Below are positions 37,001 to 45,033 of a stretch of DNA of 64,000 nt, piece by piece. A program made the position numbers and the translations under genes. Numbering within the stretch: the stretch's first letter is position 1; each line of letters opens with the position of its first letter. Below the pieces are notes generated by a model that made no database searches, was not told the DNA's origin, and worked only from the letters and a program-made list of their open reading frames with translations. Origin of the DNA: Polaribacter sp. L3A8 (lineage in GTDB: Bacteria > Bacteroidota > Bacteroidia > Flavobacteriales > Flavobacteriaceae); NCBI RefSeq assembly GCF_009796785.1, contig NZ_CP047026.1:1324001-1388000 (forward strand). Reading direction: 5' to 3'.

Positions 37001-37367
37001 GTTTGTTTGTAATAACTATAGTGTTTTTATTTGTTAATTCGAAATTGAACTTATCTCTTGCTAAGGACTTTAATAACAAGTCATTAGCCCTAATTTTTCC
37101 TTTATTTAAGGTTACGCTTGGAAAACCCTTAAACATATCTACTTGATATATAAAAGTATAATCAGTTTGTTTCATGATGATATCAAAAACCTCATCAACA
37201 GTAATGGTTTGATTCTTATCAATTTTAATTTTGGCGTTTTGCGACAAAACGTTATTTGGTGTAAAACCAAAAACCGTAGCACAAAATAATAAAATGAAGG
37301 TTTTCATGATGATTAGTAATAGTTTTCTTCCTTGTGAAAAAAGAATATTAGTTAATTTAATTTCCAT
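34008..37367 (-). CDS. SusC/RagA TonB-dependent transporter with STN domain (first pair)
   Basis: An 1119-aa importer with the same order of parts: N-terminal signal, STN domain (about 45-120), carboxypeptidase-regulatory-like domain (P-L-P-G-V-T-I-L), V-V-V-G-Y-G, plug with D-A-S-S-A-A-I-Y-G-S-R-A-A-N-G and the barrel. The start M-E-I-K-L-T-N-I-L-F and most of the STN region match the second SusC almost word for word. An internal ATG at M21 (MKTFILLF) would give a more typical signal peptide and may be the true start in both paralogues. The intact fecR is 103 bp upstream. Confidence 0.94.
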   Translation of the reverse strand: MEIKLTNILFSQGRKLLLIIMKTFILLFCATVFGFTPNNVLSQNAKIKIDKNQTITVDEVFDIIMKQTDYTFIYQVDMFKGFPSVTLNKGKIRANDLLLKSLARDKFNFELTNKNTIVITNKPSKSIVQEPIKGQVTEENGGPLPGVTILIKRNKRGTTTDIDGNYKIAANIGDVLVFQYLGKKNKEVEVTSKDAPINIVLKPDDESLEEVVVVGYGSVRKKDVTGSVSSISSSEIANITPTTFEQAIAAKAPGVFVKQTTGRPGEGIVINIRGVSSVLGYNQPLYVIDGIPIDTHPNYVSGYSFDAGIGSRGNPLASIDPDDIQSIDILKDASSAAIYGSRAANGVVIVTTKRGRKNQKPTISINSSLTIDKPLELYDVLSADEYKSNLTIAAQNFSGNNSLKTSILNDPNFFQNGNTNWQKQITRSAMTKNFGLGISGGSEKSIYSFNINLSDQEGIIDKTGFKRYNIRTNIETNFTKNFKVGTNLNFTNSLNYGSSGLFAIQDAIRYRPDYSIYQDNGSFNNYNGDPNPVATSGKDSKRHSNSLLGNIFAEVDFIPELTFRTQLNASLYLTESNFFNPPTASGNDEATRSERNGRTFNTTFDNTLTYKKLFNDKHAINALVGASFYKTEDHYSNIGVEGFANYEQINNIGSANDITSAGGGNASSGLVSYFTRLNYNFDSRYYATFTFRADESSKFGPNNRWGKFPSGALAWNISNESFMKSITWVDNLKLRTSYGLTGLANVSDFLYDTFFGAGYSYDGLNGIAPLGLPNPDIRWQKTKQLDVAIDFSFFDARLNGTVGYFTKRVEDLLMNRPVQLELGYNSQSANVGIMDNKGIEFQIDADIIRTQDFTFNTSFNFTSIQNKIIDLEGGFPFSTGGTSLVEEGQPLGTIRGYRVEGIFQTQEEITTLNNASPTGRYQSSGTAPGDYIFKDLNEDGVITSTDTEVLGSIQPDFFGGLTTTFQYKSFSLSTLWQYSYGNSKVWEAAGVLKDIRNVIKDNVQDAWSPTNTDGTRPRLVLNDPNNNDRRSDAFVHDASFVRLKNVRLGYTLPKGIIKKINANNINIYMSLSNLLTFTKYPGLDPETSRDDGRQSFFNYTDADEYPLSKSFVFGINVQL

Positions 37368-37470
37368 AAATTTATACGTTTTTAGTTATTTAATCATTTT
37401 GGTTTAATTAATTAATAATTACAAAAGGAGATAAAGTTTCTTCTTTGAACGGTCTAATACTTTGCTCCCT
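37368..37470 (-). promoter_or_regulatory. Duplicated susC upstream region, copy 1
   Basis: The counterpart of 32075-32177, with only scattered substitutions over about 100 bp. It lies between fecR and susC and is a candidate promoter or mRNA leader recognised by the neighbouring ECF sigma factor. Confidence 0.6.
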
Positions 37471-38643
37471 TTACTTTTTTAAAATTAGTGTGTTTTCTTT
37501 TATTTCATAATTCTTTATATATTTAGTTTTTTTAATTAGTAATAGTATATCTGCAAGGTTTTGATTTTTACTTATAACCCCTTTAAATTTAACATCTTCT
37601 AAGCTTTTATCTTCAAAAACAACATCAACATCATACCATCTAGAAAGAACTTTCATTATTTCTTTTAGAGTTTTGTCTTTAAAACTAAACAAACCACGTT
37701 TCCAAACTACTTCAGAGTAAGCATCAACTTGTGTAGAAATAATTAAACTATTTTTTTTAGTATCAAGTACTGCCTGCTCGCTAGGTTTTAGAATATTTTT
37801 TTTATTAAAATTATACAACGCAATACTTCCTTTAAGAAGGGTGGTATAAATTAAATCTTCATCAGAATATGCTTTAATATTAAACTCTGTACCTAAAACT
37901 TCTATTTCTTGTAAATTAGATAATACCTTAAATTTAGATCCATTGTGGTTTATGCTTGATGACACCTCAAAATAAGCTTCTCCATACACCAATTCTACAA
38001 TTCGAGTTTCCCCTTCAATAAAATTAACTGGATATTTTAATTTTGATGCTGAATTTAGCCAAACTTTTGTTCCGTCGGACAAACTAACAAAAAACTGACC
38101 TCCTCTTGGTATTGTTAAATAATTGTAAACTATCTCTTTTGTTTTTTGTTCTTTATACTTGTAAATAATTTTTTCTCCGTTGCTTTTTACGTTATCCTTT
38201 GTGTATTTAGTTCCTTTTTCTAAGGCTACACTTGTGCCATCTTCTAAAGTTAAAACAGCTTTATCAGTCCCCGTTTTTATTTTATTGATAACCCCCACAT
38301 TTTTATTTAAGATGTTATAAACAATAGTGTCCTTAAAAAAATAAGTCCCTATAAAAAGCCCTATAACTAATACAGCAGCTACAATTCTTCTAATGCGATA
38401 ATAAGATTTCATTCTAAAAACCTTTTTATCTTTATTAATTTTTTCTAATAACTGTTTTTTTGTATTATGTTTACTAAACTCTTTTGTACTATAGTCAATT
38501 GCAAAATTTACTTTAACATAACTTTTAAACACCTCTTCATTATTACCTTCTTTAATCCAAAGCTCTAATTTTTCTAATTCTGCTATAGATATTTGATTGG
38601 TAAGATATTTTATAATTAAGTTTTCGTCTTCCGAAATAATCAT
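37471..38643 (-). CDS. FecR-family anti-sigma/sensor protein
   Basis: A 390-aa inner-membrane regulator. The N-terminal 85 residues are cytoplasmic (anti-sigma part), one TM helix follows (about 90-107, A-A-V-L-V-I-G-L-F-I-G), then a periplasmic FecR domain (R-G-G-Q-F-F-V-S-L-S-D-G-T-K-V-W-L-N-S) and a C-terminal STN-contacting DUF4974-like domain (F-K-D-K-T-L-K-E-I-M). The open frame extends upstream to 38685, but the MIISEDEN start at 38643 is the usual beginning. It diverges from the ECF sigma gene and probably relays SusC occupancy to it. Confidence 0.9.
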   Translation of the reverse strand: MIISEDENLIIKYLTNQISIAELEKLELWIKEGNNEEVFKSYVKVNFAIDYSTKEFSKHNTKKQLLEKINKDKKVFRMKSYYRIRRIVAAVLVIGLFIGTYFFKDTIVYNILNKNVGVINKIKTGTDKAVLTLEDGTSVALEKGTKYTKDNVKSNGEKIIYKYKEQKTKEIVYNYLTIPRGGQFFVSLSDGTKVWLNSASKLKYPVNFIEGETRIVELVYGEAYFEVSSSINHNGSKFKVLSNLQEIEVLGTEFNIKAYSDEDLIYTTLLKGSIALYNFNKKNILKPSEQAVLDTKKNSLIISTQVDAYSEVVWKRGLFSFKDKTLKEIMKVLSRWYDVDVVFEDKSLEDVKFKGVISKNQNLADILLLIKKTKYIKNYEIKENTLILKK

Positions 38644-38761
38644 TTTATTTTTATTATTTTTATATATAACGCACAAAATTAACAATACCCTAACTTTTTT
38701 TTAATTTATTTTTATACTTTGCGCAAATAACAACAATAATCCTCAATCTATTTAACAATAA

Positions 38762-39358
38762 ATGCACTCTTATACGAACAATAATCTATTTATTGAAGCT
38801 CTTAAAAAAGGCGCCCCCAAAGCTTATACATTTTTGGTAGATACTTATCATCAGAAATTATGTGTTTATGCATATGGACTAATCCACGACCATGATACGG
38901 CAGAAGACATTGTACAAAATGTCTTTTTAAAAACATGGACAAATCGTGAAAAACTAAAAACAGATTTATCCATCAACAGCTATCTATACAAATCTGTTTA
39001 CAATGAATTTATAGATCAATATCGCAAACAAAAAAAGATATTCCCTTTGGATAAAAAATATATTGACACCATTTTAACATTCGTTGAAGACGACGATACT
39101 TCATTTGATAAATTAATAGCCGATGTTAAACAAGAGATTCAGAACCTCCCAAAGAAATGTAAAGAAACATTTCTCTTAAGCAAAGAAGAAGGTTTAACAA
39201 ATATTGAAATTGCAGAATATAAAAATGTCTCCCTTAAAACAGTAGAAGCTCACATGACAAAGGCTTTTTCTATTTTAAGATTAAAAGTAGGACTTAAAAT
39301 GAATAGTATTTTATTTTTATTATACGGTGGTAATAATGGAGCCTTACGCAAATCTTAG
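38762..39358 (+). CDS. ECF RNA polymerase sigma factor
   Basis: A 198-aa sigma-70 protein with region 2 (D-T-A-E-D-I-V-Q-N-V-F-L-K-T-W) and region 4 (L-P-K-K-C-K-E-T-F-L-L-S, then I-A-E-Y-K-N-V-S-L-K-T-V-E-A-H-M). This is the Bacteroidota group that works with FecR and STN-containing SusC proteins. It is divergent from fecR with 118 bp between start codons. It should direct transcription of the SusCD genes when substrate is sensed. Confidence 0.92.
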   Translation: MHSYTNNNLFIEALKKGAPKAYTFLVDTYHQKLCVYAYGLIHDHDTAEDIVQNVFLKTWTNREKLKTDLSINSYLYKSVYNEFIDQYRKQKKIFPLDKKYIDTILTFVEDDDTSFDKLIADVKQEIQNLPKKCKETFLLSKEEGLTNIEIAEYKNVSLKTVEAHMTKAFSILRLKVGLKMNSILFLLYGGNNGALRKS

Positions 39359-40026
39359 TAATTCTTTACAGTACTAAATAATTAGGGTAATTACTGTAAA
39401 AAACTTCTTTCTAAATTAATAATTACCAATACGGCAAACTTTTATTGCCCTGTAATCTTTTTATTGATATTCCTTCATACAAAGTGATAACAGAAACACC
39501 AATTCTTTATCTTATTTTTTTATTTAGTTTGATATAAATTTTATAAGCTCATAAAAAAAAATTACAATACAAGGCAAACAGTCCATTATTTATTAAACGT
39601 AAAATTGGGGTATTTTTTTAAGAACCTTTTCCAGTTAATATGTGCTATCAGCTATATTATATAGTTCGAATGCACTTAAAAAATGAGCGATAATTTCACC
39701 TTTTATAGCTCAAAAAAATTAAAATATCAGAACAATATTAAAGAACGCTTCTAACAGCCAAAATTCAACTTAACAACTAACTTTATAAATATTATGCTAA
39801 TCCTATTAATAACATCAGAAAACGCCCTAGGATCATCAAATTTTAATCCCCACAACATTCTGCTTCTATTTAAATCTATAAGTTTCTTTACATCCTAACA
39901 TCTTGAGCTCTAAAACTAGTACTTTTGAGTGATTTGGAAATTACTTTTTTTTATTTACCTTCTTTTTTTAATGTAAGACTATTAGGCAATCAAGCCAATA
40001 ATCGTGACACTTCTAATTTTACAAAT
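39359..40026. other. Gene-free stretch after the sigma gene
   Basis: About 670 bp without a credible gene. An inverted repeat around 39363-39401 (TTTACAGTA / TACTGTAAA) may end the sigma transcript. A segment near 39920-39950 resembles half of the tRNA-Arg terminator at 18040 (GATTTGGAAATTACT followed by T8). The rest is AT-rich and unassigned. Confidence 0.4.
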
Positions 40027-40059
40027 AAAAAAGACCTTGAATAAAATTCAAGGCCTTTT
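40027..40059 (-). terminator. Terminator after the PID-CTERM gene
   Basis: The arms AAAGACCTTGAAT / ATTCAAGGCCTTTT lie about 25 bp past the minus-strand stop. Confidence 0.8.
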
Positions 40060-40084
40060 CGTCTAACCAAACTTAGTATAAAAA

Positions 40085-40282
40085 CTAACTACTACTATCT
40101 TTAAAGATCTTTACAAATCCATATATTAATCCTATTAAAAACAACACTCCTGTTATACCATCTATAGGTAAACCTGGAGGCGATGGAGGTCCTATAGAAG
40201 GAGGTCCGCCTGCTTGTGCAAATCCTATTGTTGGGAGAACAAAAAATAATACTACAAATAATACTACAATTTTTTTAACCAT
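40085..40282 (-). CDS. Small PID-CTERM sorting-signal protein
   Basis: A 65-aa protein with a signal peptide (about 1-22, ending GFAQA), a Gly/Pro-rich linker (GGPPSIGPPSPPG) and a C-terminal L-P-I-D-G-I-T-G followed by one TM helix and a short basic tail. This tripartite tail is the PID-CTERM signal of Bacteroidota, thought to be handled by exosortase-like transpeptidases. The mature part has almost nothing beyond the linker, so the sorting tag itself makes up most of the protein. It is a lone gene with its own terminator. Confidence 0.8.
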   Translation of the reverse strand: MVKKIVVLFVVLFFVLPTIGFAQAGGPPSIGPPSPPGLPIDGITGVLFLIGLIYGFVKIFKDSSS

Positions 40283-40385
40283 CTTTATAACATCTCTTAT
40301 CTATATGACCCCTATTAGTTTTAAAAGTCACTGCAAATAAAAAATAAAATAGCTTTTTTTACAAATCTATTCGATGAATGGTACT

Positions 40386-40658
40386 TTAGTGAAGGTATTG
40401 CTTGATCATTAGGCGATGAGCAGGAATGCTCTTATCGTAGTTTTCTACTAATAATTCTAGTATTTCTGGAGATTTTGTACCAACATCTTTTTTATGCTGA
40501 TATCTTGATACGTATAAATTATAAGAAACACCATCTTTTTCAAAGATTAAAAAATGAGTTGCATTTAATTCTGTAAAACAAATTTCATTACCAGAAAAGG
40601 TATCTGAAGTATCTAAAAAGAAAGGTGAAAACTCGTAATATTTAAAAACATTTTCCAT
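40386..40658 (-). CDS. Conserved small protein of unknown function next to clpS
   Basis: A 90-aa soluble protein without signal peptide or membrane helix. It is predicted to be mixed alpha/beta, with E-I-C-F-T-E-L-N-A-T-H-F-L-I-F as a central strand pair and an amphipathic C-terminal helix. I recognise no family. It starts 2 bp after clpS stops, so it is in an operon with clpS and prmA and may be translationally coupled to clpS. Confidence 0.7.
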   Translation of the reverse strand: MENVFKYYEFSPFFLDTSDTFSGNEICFTELNATHFLIFEKDGVSYNLYVSRYQHKKDVGTKSPEILELLVENYDKSIPAHRLMIKQYLH

Positions 40659-40660
40659 AC

Positions 40661-40936
40661 TTATACCAATTCTGCAGATAAACCAAGTTGTAATAACTTA
40701 GAGCATCTTGGTTCTAAATCTTTATATTCACCAGATTTAACGGTGCATTTTCCTTTATAATGTACCAAAGTAGCACATTGCTCTGCTTGTACTAACGTAT
40801 GATCGCAGACATCAATTAAAGAATCAATTACATGATCAAACGTGTTTACATCATCATTATGCAACACTATTTCGTGCTGATGCGTTTCTTGCTCTAAAAC
40901 ATCAACATCTTCTTGTATTTTTTCTTTAGTACTCAT
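40661..40936 (-). CDS. clpS: ATP-dependent Clp protease adaptor ClpS
   Basis: ClpS hands N-end-rule substrates to ClpAP-type proteases. The 91-aa product has the signature H-N-D-D-V-N-T-F-D-H-V-I at about 26-37 and later H-Y-K-G-K-C-T-V-K-S-G. The N-degron pocket residues N-D-D and a downstream His are present. It is 10 bp downstream of prmA, a common Bacteroidota pairing. Confidence 0.93.
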   Translation of the reverse strand: MSTKEKIQEDVDVLEQETHQHEIVLHNDDVNTFDHVIDSLIDVCDHTLVQAEQCATLVHYKGKCTVKSGEYKDLEPRCSKLLQLGLSAELV

Positions 40937-40946
40937 ATTTACAAAA

Positions 40947-41783
40947 TTACAATTTATTGTATTTTAATGCAACCCAATTATTTCTTTCAATAAAAGTTTC
41001 TAATATTAAATCATATTTAGAAACTTCTGCGTCTATAACAGGGATGTCTTCTTGATAAAATCCACTTAATAAAAGAACACCTTTATCATTTAAACAGTTC
41101 GCATACACTTTCATATCCATCAATAAAATATTTCTATTGATGTTCGCGATAATAACATCATATTTCTTATTGATTAAAAGAGATGCATCACCTTCATAAA
41201 CTGAAATATTGTTACAATTATTTCTTTCTACGTTTTCTATTGAATTCTCATAACACCAATTATCAATATCGATAGCATCTAAAGGATTTGCCCCTTTCAT
41301 TTCAGCAAAAATTGCTAAAATTCCGGTTCCACATCCCATATCTAATACTTTTTTATTTTCTAAATCTAATTGTAATAAGTGTTGCACCATCATGTGTGTA
41401 GTTTCATGATGACCTGTACCAAAACTCATTTTTGGTTCTATTACAATATCATATTTTAAATTTGGATTCTCATGAAATGGAGCACGAATACTTACCACAT
41501 CTTCTACCTGAATAGGAGAAAAATTCTTTTCCCACTCTGCATTCCAGTTTGTTTGCTCAATCTCTTTTTGATAGTATTCTATAGAAAACTCATCAGAATT
41601 TAAAACAAAAATATCCTCTAAAACGGTAGCGCTCCAATCATCTTTCTGAATGTAGGCTGTTACTCCGTTTTCGTTTTCAACAAAACTCTCAAAACCAACC
41701 TCTCCTAATTCTGCAATTAAAATTTCTGTTCCAGGTTCTTTTGGCGTTACTGTAAAATTGTATTCTATATAAATATTGTCCAT
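40947..41783 (-). CDS. prmA: Ribosomal protein L11 methyltransferase
   Basis: An SAM-dependent enzyme that trimethylates ribosomal protein L11 residues. The 278-aa product has an N-terminal L11-binding domain, the SAM motif V-L-D-M-G-C-G-T-G-I-L near residue 147, the preceding F-G-T-G-H-H-E-T-T signature and the catalytic N-I-N-R-N region. It is the first gene of an operon with clpS and a 90-aa protein; tpiA lies 80 bp upstream behind a terminator. Confidence 0.95.
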   Translation of the reverse strand: MDNIYIEYNFTVTPKEPGTEILIAELGEVGFESFVENENGVTAYIQKDDWSATVLEDIFVLNSDEFSIEYYQKEIEQTNWNAEWEKNFSPIQVEDVVSIRAPFHENPNLKYDIVIEPKMSFGTGHHETTHMMVQHLLQLDLENKKVLDMGCGTGILAIFAEMKGANPLDAIDIDNWCYENSIENVERNNCNNISVYEGDASLLINKKYDVIIANINRNILLMDMKVYANCLNDKGVLLLSGFYQEDIPVIDAEVSKYDLILETFIERNNWVALKYNKL

Positions 41784-41796
41784 AAATTTTCTTGTA

Positions 41797-41836
41797 AAAA
41801 AAATGCATCAAGATTTTTAAAATCCTGATGCAAATT
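41797..41836 (-). terminator. Terminator after tpiA
   Basis: The arms TGCATCAAGATTTT / AATCCTGATGCA with a T run on the minus strand separate tpiA from prmA. Confidence 0.75.
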
Positions 41837-41863
41837 TATTGTAAATATCTTTAAATACGATGC

Positions 41864-42622
41864 TTAAATAGCTTTAATAATTCCTGTAAAATCATCTACG
41901 TTTAAAGCAGCTCCACCAATTAATCCTCCATCTACATCTGGTTTAGAAAAAATTTCTTCTGCGTTAGCTGGTTTTACACTTCCTCCGTATAAGATAGACA
42001 CTTCATCAGCAACTTCTTTATTGTATTTTTTGGCTACAATACTTCTAATAAAAGCATGCATTTCTTGTGCTTGTTCTGCACTTGCAGTTTCTCCTGTACC
42101 AATTGCCCAAACTGGTTCATACGCTAAAATAATACTTTTCCAAGCATCTGCTTCTAAGTGAAACAATGCGTTAGATATTTGGCTTTCTACTACTGCAAAA
42201 TGGTTATCAGATTTTCTATCTTCTAACAATTCTCCAAAACAGAAAATAGTTTCTAAATCATTTGCTAAAATAGCATCTACTTTTGCTGCTAAAGACGCAT
42301 CTGTTTCATTAAAATAAGTTCTTCTTTCAGAATGCCCTAAAATAACCGTTTTAATTCCGATTGCTTTTAACATATCTGCAGAAATTTCTCCTGTATACGC
42401 TCCGTTTTTAGCTTGGTGCATATTTTGCGCAACCACTTCTATTTTAGAATCTTTAGCCGCTTTTAAAGAAGCAGATAAATTTACAAAAGTAGGAGCAACA
42501 ATTACACGAGTATTTTTTAACTTCTCTTTTTTAATTGCTTTTTTTAAATCTTTGATAAGTTTTTTACTTTCCGACTTATCATTATTCATTTTCCAGTTAC
42601 CTGCTACTATTTTTGTTCTCAT
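41864..42622 (-). CDS. tpiA: Triosephosphate isomerase
   Basis: It interconverts dihydroxyacetone phosphate and glyceraldehyde 3-phosphate in glycolysis. The 252-aa length is normal. The active-site residues are visible: N-W-K-M-N at 10-14, the catalytic His in G-H-S-E-R-R near 98, the catalytic Glu and loop 6 in A-Y-E-P-V-W-A-I-G-T-G near 170, and the phosphate loop L-Y-G-G-S-V. Confidence 0.97.
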   Translation of the reverse strand: MRTKIVAGNWKMNNDKSESKKLIKDLKKAIKKEKLKNTRVIVAPTFVNLSASLKAAKDSKIEVVAQNMHQAKNGAYTGEISADMLKAIGIKTVILGHSERRTYFNETDASLAAKVDAILANDLETIFCFGELLEDRKSDNHFAVVESQISNALFHLEADAWKSIILAYEPVWAIGTGETASAEQAQEMHAFIRSIVAKKYNKEVADEVSILYGGSVKPANAEEIFSKPDVDGGLIGGAALNVDDFTGIIKAI

Positions 42623-42737
42623 AATTGTTATTTTATCACCTAAAAGGTTCTTATTAATGTTTTTTTTAATTTGGATGTAAATTTAAGAAATGGAAAGACA
42701 AAAAACACTTAGAAAAGTAAATAGTTACGATAACGTT

Positions 42738-43238
42738 TTATATAGATTTTTTTAATGCCTCAATAACGTCTTTATCCGCAGCATCTGTGGCATTAAATAA
42801 AGAAATCCCTCCGTTTTCATCTACAACAACATATCTCGGAATCCAACTAACATTTAAAAAATCGACTAAATCTCCTTTTTTCATTCCTTTTGGCAAATTA
42901 TAATGCTCTCCAATAACATTGTAACGCTCCACTCCTCTCTTCCAAGATCCTTTTTTTTCATCAACAGATAAAAATAAATAAACCACCTCCGGAAATTCTT
43001 TTTGCAATGCTTTTACTTTTGGCATTCCTGCAATACAATCTCTACACCAAGAAGCCCAAACATCAATTAAAATCTTTTTTCCTTTATGTTGTACTATTAC
43101 TTCTTTAAAGGTTGCAACCTCATCATTTAAATTATATACTTTTTCATTTAAAGCTTTTTCTGAAAACTCCGTAGGTTTTTCTGAATTACAACTCACAAAA
43201 ATGGTTAGTAAAACTAAAATGTATATTTTTTTAAACAT
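42738..43238 (-). CDS. TlpA-like thioredoxin lipoprotein, CRDC active site
   Basis: A 166-aa lipoprotein (lipobox T-I-F-V-S-C-N, Cys17) that is a single thioredoxin domain. The active site is D-V-W-A-S-W-C-R-D-C, where R-D replaces the common G-P, and the cis-proline loop is V-S-W-I-P-R-Y. It is probably a periplasmic-facing thiol oxidoreductase with a distinct redox potential. It stands alone, away from the TlpA cluster at 21842-26051. Confidence 0.88.
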   Translation of the reverse strand: MFKKIYILVLLTIFVSCNSEKPTEFSEKALNEKVYNLNDEVATFKEVIVQHKGKKILIDVWASWCRDCIAGMPKVKALQKEFPEVVYLFLSVDEKKGSWKRGVERYNVIGEHYNLPKGMKKGDLVDFLNVSWIPRYVVVDENGGISLFNATDAADKDVIEALKKSI

Positions 43239-43313
43239 AAATTTATTTTTAATTTTGGACTTGTAATATATCTATTACTTACAACTTAGCCTTTATTTAA
43301 AAACAAAAATAAC

Positions 43314-43321
43314 TACTTTTG
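43314..43321 (+). promoter_or_regulatory. pyrF -7 promoter box
   Basis: TACTTTTG is a full TANNTTTG match, 19 nt before the pyrF ATG. Confidence 0.6.
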
Positions 43322-43340
43322 CGTAACTATTAAAAAACCA

Positions 43341-44156
43341 ATGACTACACAAGAACTTATTGCCCAAATTAAAAAGAAAAATTCATTTTTATGCATCGGA
43401 TTAGATGTGGATTTAAACAAAATTCCATCGCATCTTTTAAAAGAAGAAGATCCTATTTTTGCATTTAACAAAGCAATTATTGATGCTACACATCATTTAT
43501 GTGTTGCCTACAAACCAAATACTGCTTTTTATGAAGCGTATGGAATTAAAGGTTGGCAATCTCTAGAAAAAACCATTCAGTATTTAAATAGTAATTACCC
43601 AGAAATCTACACCATTGCAGATGCAAAACGTGGCGATATTGGCAACACATCTACCATGTATGCAAAAGCTTTCTTTGAAGATTTAGCATTCGATTCGGTT
43701 ACTGTTGCGCCTTATATGGGTAAGGATTCTGTAGAACCTTTTTTAGCTTTTAAAAACAAACACACTATTATGTTAGCCTTAACTTCTAATGAAGGTGCTT
43801 TCGATTTTCAAACAAAAGAAGTAAATGGTAGAGAGTTATATAAAGAGGTTTTAGAAACTTCTAAAGGATGGGAAAACTCAGAGAACTTAATGTATGTTGT
43901 TGGTGCTACAAAAGCAGAATACTTTAAAGAAATTAGAAAAATTGTACCAAATTCTTTTTTATTAGTTCCAGGTGTTGGTGCGCAAGGTGGTAATTTACAA
44001 GATGTTTGTAAATATGGTTTATCAGAAAATATAGGTTTACTAATTAACTCTTCTAGAGGAATTATTTACGCTTCTAAAAATGAAGATTTTGCAACTAAAG
44101 CGGCTACAAAAGCAGCAGAATTACAACAAGAAATGTCAGCTATTTTAAATCAATAA
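43341..44156 (+). CDS. pyrF: Orotidine 5-phosphate decarboxylase (type 2)
   Basis: It catalyses the last step of UMP synthesis. The 271-aa product is the longer type 2 form. Key motifs are L-C-I-G-L-D-V-D at 16-23, the catalytic D-A-K-R-G-D-I-G near residue 93, Y-M-G-K-D-S-V and the phosphate-site [10 protein letters not shown] near 210. The next gene begins 4 bp downstream, so the two are co-transcribed. Confidence 0.96.
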   Translation: MTTQELIAQIKKKNSFLCIGLDVDLNKIPSHLLKEEDPIFAFNKAIIDATHHLCVAYKPNTAFYEAYGIKGWQSLEKTIQYLNSNYPEIYTIADAKRGDIGNTSTMYAKAFFEDLAFDSVTVAPYMGKDSVEPFLAFKNKHTIMLALTSNEGAFDFQTKEVNGRELYKEVLETSKGWENSENLMYVVGATKAEYFKEIRKIVPNSFLLVPGVGAQGGNLQDVCKYGLSENIGLLINSSRGIIYASKNEDFATKAATKAAELQQEMSAILNQ

Positions 44157-44160
44157 TTAA

Positions 44161-44943
44161 ATGCAGGTTCAAGATCAGATAGGCAGAATATTGGAGTTAG
44201 AAAAAACACCAAAACGGATTATTTCTCTTGTACCTAGTTTAACGGAATTATTGGTAGATTTAGGTTTAGAAGATGCAATTGTTGGTATTACCAAGTTTTG
44301 TATACATCCTGCACATTTAAAACAGACCAAAACAATTGTTGGTGGTACAAAAAATATTCATATTGATAAAATAAAGGCTTTACAGCCTGATATCATTCTT
44401 TGCAACAAGGAAGAAAACAGCAAAGAAATTGTAGCAATTTGCGAAAAAATTGCACCTACTCATGTTTCTGATATTTTTACTATTAATGATAATCTATCAC
44501 TTATAAAACAATACGGAAATCTATTTTCTGTAGAAAGTAACGCTTTAGAAATGATTACCGAAATCAGTCTTAAACTAACTGATTTTAAGCAATTCATCAA
44601 AAACAAAGCAATAAAAAAAGTAGTTTATTTTATTTGGAAAGATCCTTGGATGGCTGTTGGTAATACAACTTTTATCAATCATTTACTAGAATTAAACAAG
44701 TTTGATAATATCTATCAGCATAAAGAACGCTATCCTGAAGTGGATTTGGAAGAAATGAAATTAAATACGCAGCTTGATTTAGTTTTATTGTCTTCAGAAC
44801 CTTTTCCTTTTAAGGAAGAACATCTCTTAGAAGCAGAAAAAAACACCTCTAAAGCAAAAGCGATACTTGTAGATGGAGAAATGTTTTCTTGGACCGGAAG
44901 TAGATTGCTAAAAGCCTTCGATTACTTTAAAACCCTACATTAA
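44161..44943 (+). CDS. BtuF-like helical-backbone metal/cobalamin-binding protein without signal peptide
   Basis: A 260-aa protein of the class III substrate-binding fold: R-I-I-S-L-V-P-S-L-T-E-L-L at the N-terminus, V-G-x-T-K-F-C, I-D-K-I-K-A-L-Q-P-D-I-I-L as the long backbone helix approach, and W-K-D-P-W-M-A-V-G-N-T-T-F in the C-terminal lobe. BtuF proteins normally act in the periplasm, yet the product starts M-Q-V-Q-D-Q-I-G-R with no signal or lipobox. It may be cytoplasmic, or the name may not reflect the function. It is coupled to pyrF, and B12-dependent icmF lies 3 kb downstream. Confidence 0.8.
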   Translation: MQVQDQIGRILELEKTPKRIISLVPSLTELLVDLGLEDAIVGITKFCIHPAHLKQTKTIVGGTKNIHIDKIKALQPDIILCNKEENSKEIVAICEKIAPTHVSDIFTINDNLSLIKQYGNLFSVESNALEMITEISLKLTDFKQFIKNKAIKKVVYFIWKDPWMAVGNTTFINHLLELNKFDNIYQHKERYPEVDLEEMKLNTQLDLVLLSSEPFPFKEEHLLEAEKNTSKAKAILVDGEMFSWTGSRLLKAFDYFKTLH

Positions 44944-44974
44944 AAAAATACTCGTTTATAAAACCTTGCTAAAT

Positions 44975-45013
44975 AAAAAAATCTCTTTGTTTTAAAATAA
45001 AGAGATTTTTTTA
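44975..45013. terminator. Bidirectional terminator
   Basis: The arms AAAAAAATCTCTTT / AAAGAGATTTTTTT lie between convergent genes and fit both directions. Confidence 0.8.
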
Positions 45014-45033
45014 TACCTATTATTCAGTAAAAG

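Noticed and set aside
18209..39358. Classical polysaccharide utilisation locus
   Set aside because: No carbohydrate-active enzyme, sulfatase or sugar transporter accompanies the two SusCD pairs.
39917..39950. Attachment-site scar related to the tRNA-Arg terminator
   Set aside because: Similarity is about 15 bases plus a T run, which is too short to distinguish from a common terminator form.
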